From Mycolicibacterium sp. TUM20985 (lineage in GTDB: Bacteria > Actinomycetota > Actinomycetes > Mycobacteriales > Mycobacteriaceae), in assembly GCF_030295745.1 (NCBI RefSeq), contig NZ_AP027291.1, positions 2,728,001-2,792,000 on the forward strand: DNA of 64,000 bases. The letters are read 5' to 3'. Both the position numbers and the translations under genes were made by a program. Position 1 is the stretch's first letter. Each line of letters starts with the position of its first letter. This document shows, piece by piece, positions 42,319-50,989 of the stretch. Below the pieces are notes generated by a model. That model worked only from the letters and a program-made list of their open reading frames with translations. It did no database searches and had not been told where the DNA came from.

Positions 42319-42456
42319 GGCAACTCCTTCAGAGGTGGCTTCTACGAACGTGGTTTCAGGTTACGCGCGCCCTCCGACAGTCCCCCCACCTCGAACCACG
42401 CCCACACCAGCAAACCCTCGGCGTCCACGCTGGTCCGACCCGTCTCGGCAGCCGGT

Positions 42457-42468
42457 TAGGTTGGGTCG
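42457..42468 (+). promoter_or_regulatory. Leaderless promoter of the SMR gene pair
   Basis: TAGGTT, 6 nt, then GTG; no Shine-Dalgarno present. Confidence 0.55.
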
Positions 42469-42804
42469 GTGCGAAAGTGGGTGCTGCTGGCCGCCGCCAT
42501 CATCAGCGAGGTGGCGGCGACCCTGTCCCTGCGGGCGTCGCAGGACCACGCCGCCTGGATCGTCGCCGTCGTCGCCGGCTACGCGGTGGCGTTCACCCTG
42601 CTGACCCTGGTGTTGCGCGAGGGCGTGCCGATCGGCGTCACCTACGGCATCTGGGGAGCCACGGGCACCGCGCTGACCGCGGTGTCGGCCGCGGTGATCT
42701 TCCGCGACCCGTTCACCTGGCCCATCGCGCTGGGCATCGGGCTCATCATCGCCGGTGTGCTGTTCATCGAACTCGGTTCGCGGCCAACGGATTCCGCCTC
42801 GTGA
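42469..42804 (+). CDS. Small multidrug resistance (SMR) transporter, subunit 1
   Basis: Four-helix drug/proton antiporter subunit of 111 aa. The essential glutamate is in IISEVAATLSLRAS (about residue 13), and GVTYGIWGATGTALTA is the conserved loop and helix 3 region. SMR proteins export quaternary ammonium compounds or guanidinium as dimers. The stop overlaps the next gene, a second SMR, suggesting a heterodimer (EbrAB or YkkCD type). Confidence 0.92.
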   Translation: MRKWVLLAAAIISEVAATLSLRASQDHAAWIVAVVAGYAVAFTLLTLVLREGVPIGVTYGIWGATGTALTAVSAAVIFRDPFTWPIALGIGLIIAGVLFIELGSRPTDSAS

Positions 42805-43127
42805 TGTGGTTGGTGCTGGCCGTCGCGATCGGTGTCGAGGTGTTCGCCACGCTGGGCCTTCGCGCATCGGACGGCTTCCGCAAGCGCGCGTGGATCGTCC
42901 CGGTCGTGCTGGGCTACCTCGCGTCGTTCTACCTGCTGTGGCTGACGCTCTCGCTTGGCATGCCCGTCGGCATCGCCTACGGCGTATGGACGGCGTGCGG
43001 CGTGGCCCTGGTCGCGGTGCTCGCCCGCTACCTCTTCGGGGATCCGCTGACGGTCAAGATGCTGATCGGCATCGCCTTGATCATCGGCGGTGTGCTCACG
43101 ATCGAACTGGTGGGCGTCGGCCACTGA
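42804..43127 (+). CDS. SMR transporter, subunit 2
   Basis: Second SMR subunit of 107 aa. Essential glutamate in GVEVFATLGLRAS (about residue 12) and GIAYGVWTACGVAL in helix 3. The ATG overlaps the upstream stop (TGATG). Loop lengths and charges differ from subunit 1, as expected for partners inserted in opposite orientation. The 3' end overlaps the convergent MFS gene by 32 nt. Confidence 0.92.
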   Translation: MWLVLAVAIGVEVFATLGLRASDGFRKRAWIVPVVLGYLASFYLLWLTLSLGMPVGIAYGVWTACGVALVAVLARYLFGDPLTVKMLIGIALIIGGVLTIELVGVGH

Positions 43128-44286
43128 GCACCCCCGCCGCGGCCGCGATCGCGAGCCCCGCCGCGGGCACGATGAGCAGCCCGACCCGCAGGCTCGTCGC
43201 GTCGGCGACGAAGCCGACGAGCGGTGGTGCACCGACGAAGCCGACGCGCATCAGCCACGCCAACACCGCCAGTCCGCTGCCAGGCCGCAGACCCGGAAGG
43301 CGGTCGGCGCCGTGCATGGCCGCGGGGATGACGGTCGCGGCACCGAGACCGGCCGCCGCGAAGCCCGCGATGGTCCCCGGCACGCTCGGGAAGGCCAGTG
43401 CTAGCCCCATGCCCGCCGCGACGAGCAGTCCCCCGCCGCGGGCCATCGCCCGTTCACCGAAGCGATCCACCATGCGGTCGCCGAAGACCCGCCCGATGAA
43501 CTGAAAGCTGAGCAGCGCGAGATAGCCGAGTGCCGTGACGGCGCCGGCCGCCCCCAATCCGCTGCCCAGGTACAGCGCGGCCCAGGAACTGCCTGCGTCC
43601 TCGATCACCGCGCCGGCGGTCGCGATGAGCACCAGGAGCAGCATCGCGCCGTACACCCGCCGGTCCGGTTTGCGGCGGATCGCCGCGTCGCCCGGCGCGC
43701 GCTCCGGCTGATCGGGCCCCTTCAGCAGGAACGGATAGGCGGCCGCGGCCACGCCGACGAACACCGCGGCGCTCACCCCGAGGTGAACGGCGATCGGGAC
43801 GTGGAGCGCGATCGCCGCGGCGGCCATGCCCGCCCCGATCACCGCGCCGACCGACCACACGGCGTGCAGCGAATTGATGATCGACCGGCCGAACTCCCGC
43901 TGCACCCGCAGACCGTGGGCGTTCTGAGCAACGTCGGCGACCGCATCGCAGGCGCCGCCGGCGAACAACAGGGCCGCCAGCACCGCCGGTGTCGTCGACG
44001 ATCCCGCCGCGAACACCAAGAGGGCTATGCCGGCCGTGCAGAGCAGCCCGGTCCTGGCCGAGGTGAGACGACGGACGACCGCCCCCGCCGTGAGTCCGGC
44101 GACCAGCGCGCCGACCGGGAAGGCGGCGACGACCACGCCGTAGGCGGTGTTCGACAGCGCCAGCTCGGTCTTGAGTTCGGGGAAGCGCGGCACGAGGTTC
44201 GCGAAGATGGCACCGTTGGTGAGGAACATCGCCGCCACGGCGATACGTGCCCGCCCGTTGCGCCGACTGGCGTCACCTGTGAGCAC
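43096..44286 (-). CDS. Major facilitator superfamily transporter
   Basis: Membrane transporter of 396 aa with about 12 hydrophobic segments, MFS class (drug or sugar exporter type). RFPELKTELALSNTAYGVVVAAFPVGALVAGLTAG shows helix 2 and the loop, and the central basic linker lies at KGPDQPERAPGDAAIRRKPDRR. I chose GTG 44286 because TATCGT sits 7 nt upstream (leaderless); an ATG at 44325 would place the start upstream of that -10. Substrate unknown. Shares a 54-bp divergent region with malQ. Confidence 0.85.
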   Translation of the reverse strand: MLTGDASRRNGRARIAVAAMFLTNGAIFANLVPRFPELKTELALSNTAYGVVVAAFPVGALVAGLTAGAVVRRLTSARTGLLCTAGIALLVFAAGSSTTPAVLAALLFAGGACDAVADVAQNAHGLRVQREFGRSIINSLHAVWSVGAVIGAGMAAAAIALHVPIAVHLGVSAAVFVGVAAAAYPFLLKGPDQPERAPGDAAIRRKPDRRVYGAMLLLVLIATAGAVIEDAGSSWAALYLGSGLGAAGAVTALGYLALLSFQFIGRVFGDRMVDRFGERAMARGGGLLVAAGMGLALAFPSVPGTIAGFAAAGLGAATVIPAAMHGADRLPGLRPGSGLAVLAWLMRVGFVGAPPLVGFVADATSLRVGLLIVPAAGLAIAAAAGVLSGRRPPVRS

Positions 44287-44340
44287 TGAGCAGACGATAC
44301 CGCCACACGCACTCCGTCCCTTCACGGCAAGATCACCCCC
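44287..44340. promoter_or_regulatory. Divergent leaderless promoters of the MFS gene and malQ
   Basis: Minus strand: TATCGT (44294-44299), 7 nt, GTG. Plus strand: CAAGAT (44328-44333), 7 nt, ATG. Both lack Shine-Dalgarno sequences. Confidence 0.5.
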
Positions 44341-46479
44341 ATGACTGAACTGCCCGGCTCATTGGTCGACCTCGCCCACCAATACGGCGTGGCGAGCACC
44401 TACGACGACTGGATGGGCGGTCACCGCGCGGTCGCCGAGTCGACGCTGGTCTCGGTGCTGACGGCGCTCGGCGTCGAGGCGGCCACCGAGGAGGAACGGC
44501 AGGCGTCGCTGACGGCTCGCGAGGGGGACCACTGGCGGCGCACGCTGCCTCCTGTGGTGGTCATGCGGGCTGGCCGGCCGACCTCGTTCTGGGTGCACGT
44601 GACCGACGGCGATCCGGTCGGCGGGTGGATCCGGCTGGAGGACGGCACGGTGCGCACGGGGTTGCGCCAGCTGCAGAACGACCGGCCGCCCTACGACCTC
44701 GACGGCCGGTCGATCGGCGAGGCCACGTTCGAGCTGCCCGCCGACCTGCCGGTGGGATACCACCGGTTGCACGTCGATGCCGGCGGCGTGGATGGTGATG
44801 CCGCGCTCATCGTCTCCCCGGCGGTGCTGAAGCTGCCCGCGTCGCTCGGCGGTGGGCGGACCTGGGGCCTGGCCACCCAGCTGTACAGCGTGCGTTCCGA
44901 AAGGTCTTGGGGCATCGGCGATCTGACCGATCTGGCCGATCTGGCGGTGTGGTCGGCCGCCCAGTACGGGGCGGGCTTCATCCTGGCCAACCCGCTGCAC
45001 GCCGCCGCTCCGGCCGCGCCGATGGAGCCATCGCCCTACCTGCCGACGTCCCGCCGCTTCGTCAACCCGATGTATTTGCGGGTCGAGGCGATCCCGGAGT
45101 TCGCCTACGTACGTGACCGCGGTGGGCTGCGCAAGGCACGTTCGATTGCTCAAGCCAAGGCGAAGAAGGCTGCGCTCATCGACCGCGATGCGGCGTGGAA
45201 GAGCAAGCGCGCAGCGCTCGAGGCCGTCTACCGCGTGAGGCGGTCCGCGGGTCGCGAGCTGGCCTACGCGGCGTACCGGCGGCGCGAGGGACGCAGCCTG
45301 GACGACTTCGCCATCTGGTGCGCATTGGCCGAGAAGCACGGCAACGACTGGCACGGGTGGCCCGAGCGGCTGCAGCACCCGGCCGATCCAGCGGTGGCTG
45401 CGTTCGCGGTGAAGCGCGCCGACGCGGTGGATTTCCACCGATGGCTGCAGTGGCAGCTCGACGACCAGCTGACCGGCGCGCAGGCCACCGCGATCCAGGC
45501 GGGCATGTCGCTGGGCGTCATGCACGATCTGGCGGTCGGCGTCGATCCGAACGGTGCCGACGCGTGGGCGCTGCAGGACACCCTGGCGCTTGGTGTCAGC
45601 GTGGGCGCGCCGCCGGACGAGTACAACCAGCTGGGCCAGGACTGGTCACAACCTCCGTGGCGGCCCGACCAGCTGATCGAGCGGGGTTATGAACCGTTCC
45701 GCGCCTTGGTCAACGCGGTATTGCGGCACGCGGGCGGGCTCCGCATCGACCACGTGATCGGGTTGTTCCGACTGTGGTGGATCCCGAACGGCGCCGCGCC
45801 CACCGAGGGCACCTACGTGCGCTACGACCACGAGGCGCTGATCGGCATCGTCGCGTTGGAGGCGCAGCGGGCGGGCGCGGTCGTGGTCGGCGAGGATCTG
45901 GGCACCGTCGAACCGTGGGTCCGCGACTACCTCGACGAGCGGGGGCTGCTCGGCACCTCGATCCTGTGGTTCGAACTCGATCGCGACGGCGACGGCGGTC
46001 CGCTGCCCGCCCGCCGGTGGCGCGAGTACTGCCTGTCGTCGGTCACGACGCACGATCTGCCACCGACGGCGGGATACCTGGCGGGCGAACACGTGCGGAT
46101 CCGGGAAGAGCTGGGGCTGCTGACCCGCCCGGCCGACGAGGAGCTGGCGCAGGACAGGGCCGAACAGGACGCGTGGCTCGCCGCGTTGCGCGCCGCCGAG
46201 CTGATCGGCGACGACCCGACGGTGGAGCAGGTCGTCAGCGCGTTGTACGGGTACCTCGGTCGGACGCCGTCGCGGCTGCTCGCGCTCGCGCTTCCGGATG
46301 CGGTGGGCGACCTGCGGGCCCAGAATCAACCTGGGACGACGAACGAGTATCCGAACTGGCGGGTGAAACTGGCCGGCCCGGATGGCACCGAACTGCTGCT
46401 GGAGGACGTGTTCACCGACCCGCGAGCCGCGGCGCTGGCCGCCGTGCTCGGAGCGCAGGTAACACCAGCGCGGGAGTGA
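44341..46479 (+). CDS. malQ: 4-alpha-glucanotransferase (amylomaltase)
   Basis: Cytoplasmic GH77 enzyme of 712 aa that transfers maltooligosaccharide segments between alpha-1,4-glucans. An N-terminal extension (about 1-150) typical of actinobacterial MalQ precedes the catalytic barrel. Catalytic-site segments are WGIGDLTDLADLAVWSAAQYGAGFILANPLHA, GGLRIDHVIGLFRLWWIP (nucleophile Asp), VVGEDLGTVEPWVRDYL (acid/base Glu) and SVTTHDLPPTAGYL. Complete at both ends. Confidence 0.96.
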   Translation: MTELPGSLVDLAHQYGVASTYDDWMGGHRAVAESTLVSVLTALGVEAATEEERQASLTAREGDHWRRTLPPVVVMRAGRPTSFWVHVTDGDPVGGWIRLEDGTVRTGLRQLQNDRPPYDLDGRSIGEATFELPADLPVGYHRLHVDAGGVDGDAALIVSPAVLKLPASLGGGRTWGLATQLYSVRSERSWGIGDLTDLADLAVWSAAQYGAGFILANPLHAAAPAAPMEPSPYLPTSRRFVNPMYLRVEAIPEFAYVRDRGGLRKARSIAQAKAKKAALIDRDAAWKSKRAALEAVYRVRRSAGRELAYAAYRRREGRSLDDFAIWCALAEKHGNDWHGWPERLQHPADPAVAAFAVKRADAVDFHRWLQWQLDDQLTGAQATAIQAGMSLGVMHDLAVGVDPNGADAWALQDTLALGVSVGAPPDEYNQLGQDWSQPPWRPDQLIERGYEPFRALVNAVLRHAGGLRIDHVIGLFRLWWIPNGAAPTEGTYVRYDHEALIGIVALEAQRAGAVVVGEDLGTVEPWVRDYLDERGLLGTSILWFELDRDGDGGPLPARRWREYCLSSVTTHDLPPTAGYLAGEHVRIREELGLLTRPADEELAQDRAEQDAWLAALRAAELIGDDPTVEQVVSALYGYLGRTPSRLLALALPDAVGDLRAQNQPGTTNEYPNWRVKLAGPDGTELLLEDVFTDPRAAALAAVLGAQVTPARE

Positions 46480-46544
46480 CCGAAGTTCTCCGTGAGGGCT
46501 GAACTGCGCTATGTTCGCAACGCACCGCGACACACGGAGGGCAC

Positions 46545-46979
46545 GTGAAGAAGATTCTTGGACTGGCAGCCACCGGGCTGGTCATTCCCGCCGCCATCCT
46601 GGTCGGGGGCGCTTCGGCGGCCCTGCTCAGCCCTGCCGTGGCCGCGTCGGCTCCCGGCAACACCAACGCGCTGAACGTCGTGGGCGAGCCCTACTTCAAG
46701 GCCGTGAGCATCTTGAAGAGCCAGGGCGTCCGTGCGACGTTCGGCGGCTCGTTCGGCAGCGACCTGCCGCAGTCGCAGTGCATCGTGAGCCAGCAGAAGG
46801 CCACCAGCAAGAAGATGGTGCTGATGCTGGACTGCACGCAGGCCGCCGGTGAGGCGGCTGCGGGCTCCGCTGCGGAGCGTCCGTCTTCCGGTGTCGCCCC
46901 AGGTGCCGCCACACCGGCGCCCGGCGCAGGTCAGGGCACCTACGGCGGTCCCATCGGGGTGCCGGTCCCCGTCGGCTGA
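46545..46979 (+). CDS. Small secreted protein of unknown function
   Basis: Exported protein of 144 aa. Signal peptide covers about residues 1-34 (KKILGLAATGLVIPAAILVGGASAALLSPAVAA). The mature part has about 60 residues, GEPYFKAVSILKSQGVRATFGGSFG, reminiscent of a single PASTA-like unit, with two cysteines (QCIVSQ, LDCTQ) that could pair. The C-terminal third is Ala/Gly/Pro-rich. GTG start with GGAGG; a TATGTT -10 lies at 46510-46515. Confidence 0.8.
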   Translation: MKKILGLAATGLVIPAAILVGGASAALLSPAVAASAPGNTNALNVVGEPYFKAVSILKSQGVRATFGGSFGSDLPQSQCIVSQQKATSKKMVLMLDCTQAAGEAAAGSAAERPSSGVAPGAATPAPGAGQGTYGGPIGVPVPVG

Positions 46980-47070
46980 CAGTTCAGCTATCCGGTACCT
47001 GCGTTCCCAGATAAGTCGCACAATCGCGTAGACTCCTCTCCCGACAGACGGCGATGAGGAGCAGACAGCC

Positions 47071-47973
47071 ATGTTGCGACCGCAGCGTTTCCCCACCGAG
47101 GTCGACCCGGGCCCGGTACAGATCCAGGCCCGCCGGGTGCACTTCGACGTCGACGCGATCCCCCTGCACTGGATCCCCGACCACCCCGTCGCGTCCAACG
47201 TGATCAGCCTGCTGAACATCGTGCTGCCCGCCGCCGAGCGTTGGTTCGTCGCCGCGTACAACGAAGCGCTGCCGATGGTGAAGGACCCGAAGCTGGCGGA
47301 GGACATGCGCGGCTTCATCGGGCAGGAGGCCACTCACGCCGACGTGCACGACAAGGTGCTGCACGACTATCTAATCAACCACGGCGTCGACGTCAAGCCG
47401 CTCCTCGACCAGATCGAGTACGTCTTCACGAAGGTGCTGGCGCCCGACCCGTCGATCACCGATCCCAAGCGCAAGCTGAACCACCTGTGCGACCGGCTGT
47501 GGCTGATCGCCGCCATCGAGCACTACACCGCCGTGCTCGGCGACTTCTCGTTGAACTGTGCGTGGGACGACCACGGGGCCAACCCGACCATGGTGGACCT
47601 GTTCCGCTGGCACGGCAGCGAGGAGGTCGAGCACCGCATGGTCGCCCACGACGTCGCGCACTACTTCCACGACAGCTACGTGGACCGCATCCGCGCCATG
47701 ATCATGGCCGTCATCTTCCTGTTCACCTTCTTCCAGCGCGGCGCCTGGTATCTGTCGAAGAACGATCCGACGTTCGACGTCGGCTGGTTCCGGATGCAGC
47801 GCCTGCGCATGCGGGACTCCAAGCTGGGACTGCTGCCGAAGTACCGAAAGTTGTTCGGCTCCAACACGTCCATGTACTTCCGTCCGGGTTTCTCGCCGGA
47901 GGAGATGGGTTCGACGGCGCAGGCCGTGGCGTACCTGGCCAGCTCTCCGGCGGCCCGCGCCGCGCACCTGTGA
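47071..47973 (+). CDS. PF10118 predicted metal-dependent hydrolase (ferritin-like)
   Basis: Protein of 300 aa of the uncharacterised PF10118 family. Helical, with E/H motifs of a ferritin-like di-metal site: FIGQEATHADVHD (about residues 90-102), IEHYTAVLGD and HGSEEVEHRMVAHDV (about 180-195). A hydrophobic segment lies at about 212-228. Probably an oxygen-using or hydrolytic metalloenzyme on a lipid. It starts a three-gene operon: its stop overlaps the ATG of a ferredoxin-type reductase, which could supply electrons. Confidence 0.82.
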   Translation: MLRPQRFPTEVDPGPVQIQARRVHFDVDAIPLHWIPDHPVASNVISLLNIVLPAAERWFVAAYNEALPMVKDPKLAEDMRGFIGQEATHADVHDKVLHDYLINHGVDVKPLLDQIEYVFTKVLAPDPSITDPKRKLNHLCDRLWLIAAIEHYTAVLGDFSLNCAWDDHGANPTMVDLFRWHGSEEVEHRMVAHDVAHYFHDSYVDRIRAMIMAVIFLFTFFQRGAWYLSKNDPTFDVGWFRMQRLRMRDSKLGLLPKYRKLFGSNTSMYFRPGFSPEEMGSTAQAVAYLASSPAARAAHL

Positions 47974-49073
47974 TGTTCGATCGCTTCCGGCAGGCGCCAC
48001 CGAGCGCGTCGGGGCGGTCCCGGCACGACCTGACGCTCGGCCTGGCGGACACCGTGGTCGCCGGTCTGTTCAATCTCTCCGGTGCGGTCCGCAACGTGGT
48101 GCCGCCACCGGACGTCGACCGACGCTTTCCGCTCGTCGTCGCCGACCGTCGCGTCGTCGCCCACGATCAGGACGTCATCGCGTTGACCCTCACCGCGCCG
48201 GACGGTGCCGCACTCCCCCGATGGCATCCAGGCGCCCACCTCGACGTGCACCTGCCCAGTGGCCTGGTGCGGCAGTACTCGCTGTGTGGTGACCCCGGGG
48301 TGACCGATTCCTACCGGATCGCAGTGCGGCGCATCCCGACTGGCGGCGGGGGGTCCGTCGAGGTGCACGACGCGTTGGCCTGTGGCGCGACGGTCACCAC
48401 CAGCGGCCCGCGCAACGCCTTCCCGTTGACGGTGCCCGGGTACGGCTCGCCCGCCCAGCGCTTCCGGTTCATCGCGGGCGGCATCGGCATCACGCCGATC
48501 CTGCCGATGCTCGCGCAGGCGGAGCGACTCGGCGTGCCCTGGTCGATGGTCTACGCCGGCCGCAGCCGCGACACGTTGCCGTTCCTGGAGGAGCTGACGC
48601 GCTTCGGCGACCGAATCGAGATTCGCACCGACGACGAATGCGGTCTGCCCACGGCCGCCGATCTGCTCGGCGACTGCCCCGACGGTACGACGGTCTACGC
48701 GTGCGGACCTGCGCCGGTGCTGACGGCTTTGCGGGCAGCGCTGGCCGGGCGTGACGACGTCGAGTTGCACTTCGAACGCTTCGCCCCACCGCCGGTCGTC
48801 GACGGCACCGCGTTCTCGGCGGCGGTCGCGTCGACGGGTCGCTCCGTGCGGGTCGGCGGAGACGAGACGCTGCTGGCGGCGCTCAACCGCGAGGGCGTGC
48901 ATGCGCCGTACTCGTGCCAGCAGGGGTTCTGCGGAACGTGCCGCACCCGGGTGTTGGCGGGCGTGGTCGAGCACCGCGACACCCTGCTCACCGACCCCGA
49001 GCGTGCCGCCGGGATGATGTTGATCTGCGTCTCCCGCGCCAGGGACGACGCTGATCTGCTCCTCGACCTCTAG
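47973..49073 (+). CDS. FAD/NAD(P)H reductase with C-terminal [2Fe-2S] ferredoxin domain
   Basis: Electron-transfer protein of 366 aa of the phthalate dioxygenase reductase/VanB type. Order: flavin domain (about 45-145, RQYSLCGDP), NAD(P)H domain (about 155-265, FIAGGIGITPILPML, YACGPAPVL), then a plant-type ferredoxin domain with the cluster motif YSCQQGFCGTCRTRVL and a fourth cysteine in LICVSRA. The first 35 residues resemble those of oxidoreductases paired with membrane or lipid hydroxylases. Overlaps the PF10118 gene, making it the likely redox partner. Confidence 0.92.
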   Translation: MFDRFRQAPPSASGRSRHDLTLGLADTVVAGLFNLSGAVRNVVPPPDVDRRFPLVVADRRVVAHDQDVIALTLTAPDGAALPRWHPGAHLDVHLPSGLVRQYSLCGDPGVTDSYRIAVRRIPTGGGGSVEVHDALACGATVTTSGPRNAFPLTVPGYGSPAQRFRFIAGGIGITPILPMLAQAERLGVPWSMVYAGRSRDTLPFLEELTRFGDRIEIRTDDECGLPTAADLLGDCPDGTTVYACGPAPVLTALRAALAGRDDVELHFERFAPPPVVDGTAFSAAVASTGRSVRVGGDETLLAALNREGVHAPYSCQQGFCGTCRTRVLAGVVEHRDTLLTDPERAAGMMLICVSRARDDADLLLDL

Positions 49074-49089
49074 CAGTTGACGGGTTGCC

Positions 49090-49554
49090 GTGACGTTGCA
49101 CTGGGCCGACAGGCTTGCGTTGGCCGATTTGGTGCACCTCTACGCCGCGGCGGTCGACGACCGTCGCTTCGCCGACGCCGTCGAATTATTCACGGAGACA
49201 GCTGAATTGCACTTGCCCGATCCGCCACGCGAGCTGGACCCGGTCATCGTCAAGCGCGGCCGCGCCGGCGTCGGTGAGGCGATGGAGGCGCTCCGCGCGG
49301 TGCACCGTACCGAACACGCGATCGCCGGCGAGGTGTACGCCGCCGCGCCCGAACTCGGGTACGCGCTCGGTCGCATCACCTGCATAGCCCACCACTGGAC
49401 CCGCTCGACGGAACAGGTGACGGACCTGGTGTGGCATCTGCGTTACGACGACGAGTACCTCAAGACGCCTGCCGGCTGGCGCATCCACGGACGGAAACTG
49501 ACGATCAACGCGATCGAGACGCGCCCCGTCAGGCGTCTGCGAGACGAGCCATGA
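49090..49554 (+). CDS. SnoaL/NTF2-like protein
   Basis: Small cone-shaped-fold protein of 154 aa. It begins ADRLALADLVHLYAAAVDDRRFADAVELFTETAELHLPDP, the standard SnoaL-type opening with a catalytic-type Asp, and ends YLKTPAGWRIHGRKLTIN. Members bind hydrophobic ligands or catalyse isomerisation or hydration. GTG start 16 nt after the reductase stop. Third gene of the redox operon; may bind the substrate of the metalloenzyme. The 3' end overlaps the convergent NUDIX gene by 26 nt. Confidence 0.82.
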   Translation: MTLHWADRLALADLVHLYAAAVDDRRFADAVELFTETAELHLPDPPRELDPVIVKRGRAGVGEAMEALRAVHRTEHAIAGEVYAAAPELGYALGRITCIAHHWTRSTEQVTDLVWHLRYDDEYLKTPAGWRIHGRKLTINAIETRPVRRLRDEP

Positions 49555-49996
49555 GGGCGTCGAGCAGCGGTCGCTGACCCTTCAGCAGCTTCACCCGGGC
49601 GTCGTCCACGGAACACCACGCCACGCGGTCCACCTCGGGAAACGTCCTGATCTTGCCCGACCCCTTCGGCCACTCCAGCTCGAAGGTATTGCTCACGCTA
49701 TCGGTGACGTCGAGGTCGGCAGCGACGGCGAAGGCGGTGACGACCTTGCCGCCGGGTTGCTTCACCGGCGGCAGGTCGATCCGCGGGCCGTCGGGCACCG
49801 GCAGGCCGACCTCCTCGACGAACTCGCGTCGGGCCGCCACCCACGGGTCTTCGTCCTCGGTGTACTCCCCCTTGGGGATCGACCACGCGGCTTCGTCCTT
49901 GCGCGCCCAGAAGGGGCCGCCGGGATGGCCGATCAGGACCTCGATGCCGTCGGTGGCGGTTCGGTACAGCAGCAGTCCGGCGCTCGTCCGCGGCAC
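49529..49996 (-). CDS. NUDIX hydrolase
   Basis: Cytoplasmic pyrophosphohydrolase of 155 aa. The NUDIX box is intact as GEYTEDEDPWVAARREFVEEVG with the REx2EExG metal-binding core at about residues 57-64. N-terminal SAGLLLYR and IGHPGGPFW are typical of the diadenosine polyphosphate/NTP group of actinobacterial NUDIX proteins. Substrate not shown. Its GTG overlaps the stop of the GIY-YIG gene by one base (TAGTG). Confidence 0.9.
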   Translation of the reverse strand: MPRTSAGLLLYRTATDGIEVLIGHPGGPFWARKDEAAWSIPKGEYTEDEDPWVAARREFVEEVGLPVPDGPRIDLPPVKQPGGKVVTAFAVAADLDVTDSVSNTFELEWPKGSGKIRTFPEVDRVAWCSVDDARVKLLKGQRPLLDALMARLADA

Positions 49997-50607
49997 TACC
50001 ACTCCTTGAGGATGCGCAGCTTGTTGGCCTTCAGCACGGCGTCTCGCCGCAGTCGCTTCAACTCCTGCTGGAATGCGCTGTCGCCCTGCAGGTTCAGTGG
50101 CAGGACGAGGTCCGCGGTCAGCTGGTCCTCGAACAGCCACGGCTCGGGCCGCACCACCCACGACACCAGCGTGTTCTCCGCCATCCACTGGGTGAGCACG
50201 GCCTCGCCGCCCGCCAGCGTGATCTGTTTGCCCGAGCCCACGCGGCGCAGCTCCAGACCGAGCTCGGAGGCCAGCAGCACCCCGAGCGTCTTCCGCAGGG
50301 ACGAACCCTCGGCACTGCCCCTGGCGCCCCCGAAGTGATAGCGGATCCGCTTGTAAAGATCCTGGCTCGCGGGCCGCTTCCCACTCGCGGGCGGCGGCGT
50401 CGGGCTGATCCCGACGTGTAGCAGGGTCAGCCCGTCGCGCACCTCGCAGCCGGCTGCGTCGACGGCCGTGGGAAGCGTGCGGAACCACCATCCGTACGCG
50501 CCGGGCGCCTGCGGCACGGGGCTCGGGTCGGCGAACACTTGCTCGCGCGTAAATCGCTGTGCATCAAGGAAATTCGCGACTGCATCCGCGTCCGGGCGTT
50601 CTGGCAT
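49996..50607 (-). CDS. GIY-YIG-like nuclease-family protein
   Basis: Protein of 203 aa. The N-terminal half has a GIY-YIG pattern: GAYGWWFR (the GIY strand), LLHVGISP (the YIG strand), an arginine in LYKRIRYHFGG, and a Glu-containing segment near SELGLELR. The asparagine and charged C-terminus (LRRDAVLKANKLRILKEW) are unassigned. It may be a nuclease or a DNA-binding derivative. I chose the ATG giving PERPDADAVANFL; an upstream in-frame ATG at 50622 is also possible. Coupled to the downstream NUDIX gene. Confidence 0.72.
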   Translation of the reverse strand: MPERPDADAVANFLDAQRFTREQVFADPSPVPQAPGAYGWWFRTLPTAVDAAGCEVRDGLTLLHVGISPTPPPASGKRPASQDLYKRIRYHFGGARGSAEGSSLRKTLGVLLASELGLELRRVGSGKQITLAGGEAVLTQWMAENTLVSWVVRPEPWLFEDQLTADLVLPLNLQGDSAFQQELKRLRRDAVLKANKLRILKEW

Positions 50608-50989
50608 ACCTAAGCTTCCCATACCCACCGCGAGCCGGACTGCGAGTCGGTGGCGTGACCGCCTCTGCAACTCGGCATTACCGGTGACATCCGATTTCCC
50701 AGCGGCAGAGCGAAGCAGCCGTACCGGGACTTCCGTGGGGACGTGTCCAACTGCTTGGTCGAGGCCTGTCACGTGGATCAGCTTGAATCCCTTGCGATGT
50801 CCAATATCGCACGGTCGGGGTTCCGGAGGCCTAGGCTCGGAAACCTAGGGCGGTGGCGCTGGTGCCACGACCGGGTATGCGTCTGGGGCGGGACGGTTGA
50901 GATGTGCGAATCAACTAGTTCAAAGATTCTGTTGTACATGCCTTTTCGTCGCATGAATTCTTTCACCCCACGCTGCACAGGAGGATGAC
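50608..50989. other. Long intergenic leader before the permease gene
   Basis: 382 bp with no gene on either strand that I can support. It holds two CCTAGG copies 15 bp apart (50830, 50845), a hairpin CGGTGGC/GCCAC-ACCG at 50851-50873, and an AT-rich stretch at 50908-50965 suited to a promoter. AGGAGG ends 5 nt before the permease ATG. It may include a structured 5' leader; no known riboswitch class was recognised. Confidence 0.5.

Noticed and set aside
50608..50989. Known riboswitch (for example ydaO/c-di-AMP) before the permease
   Set aside because: No class-defining conserved core could be found by eye; only a hairpin and repeats are visible.
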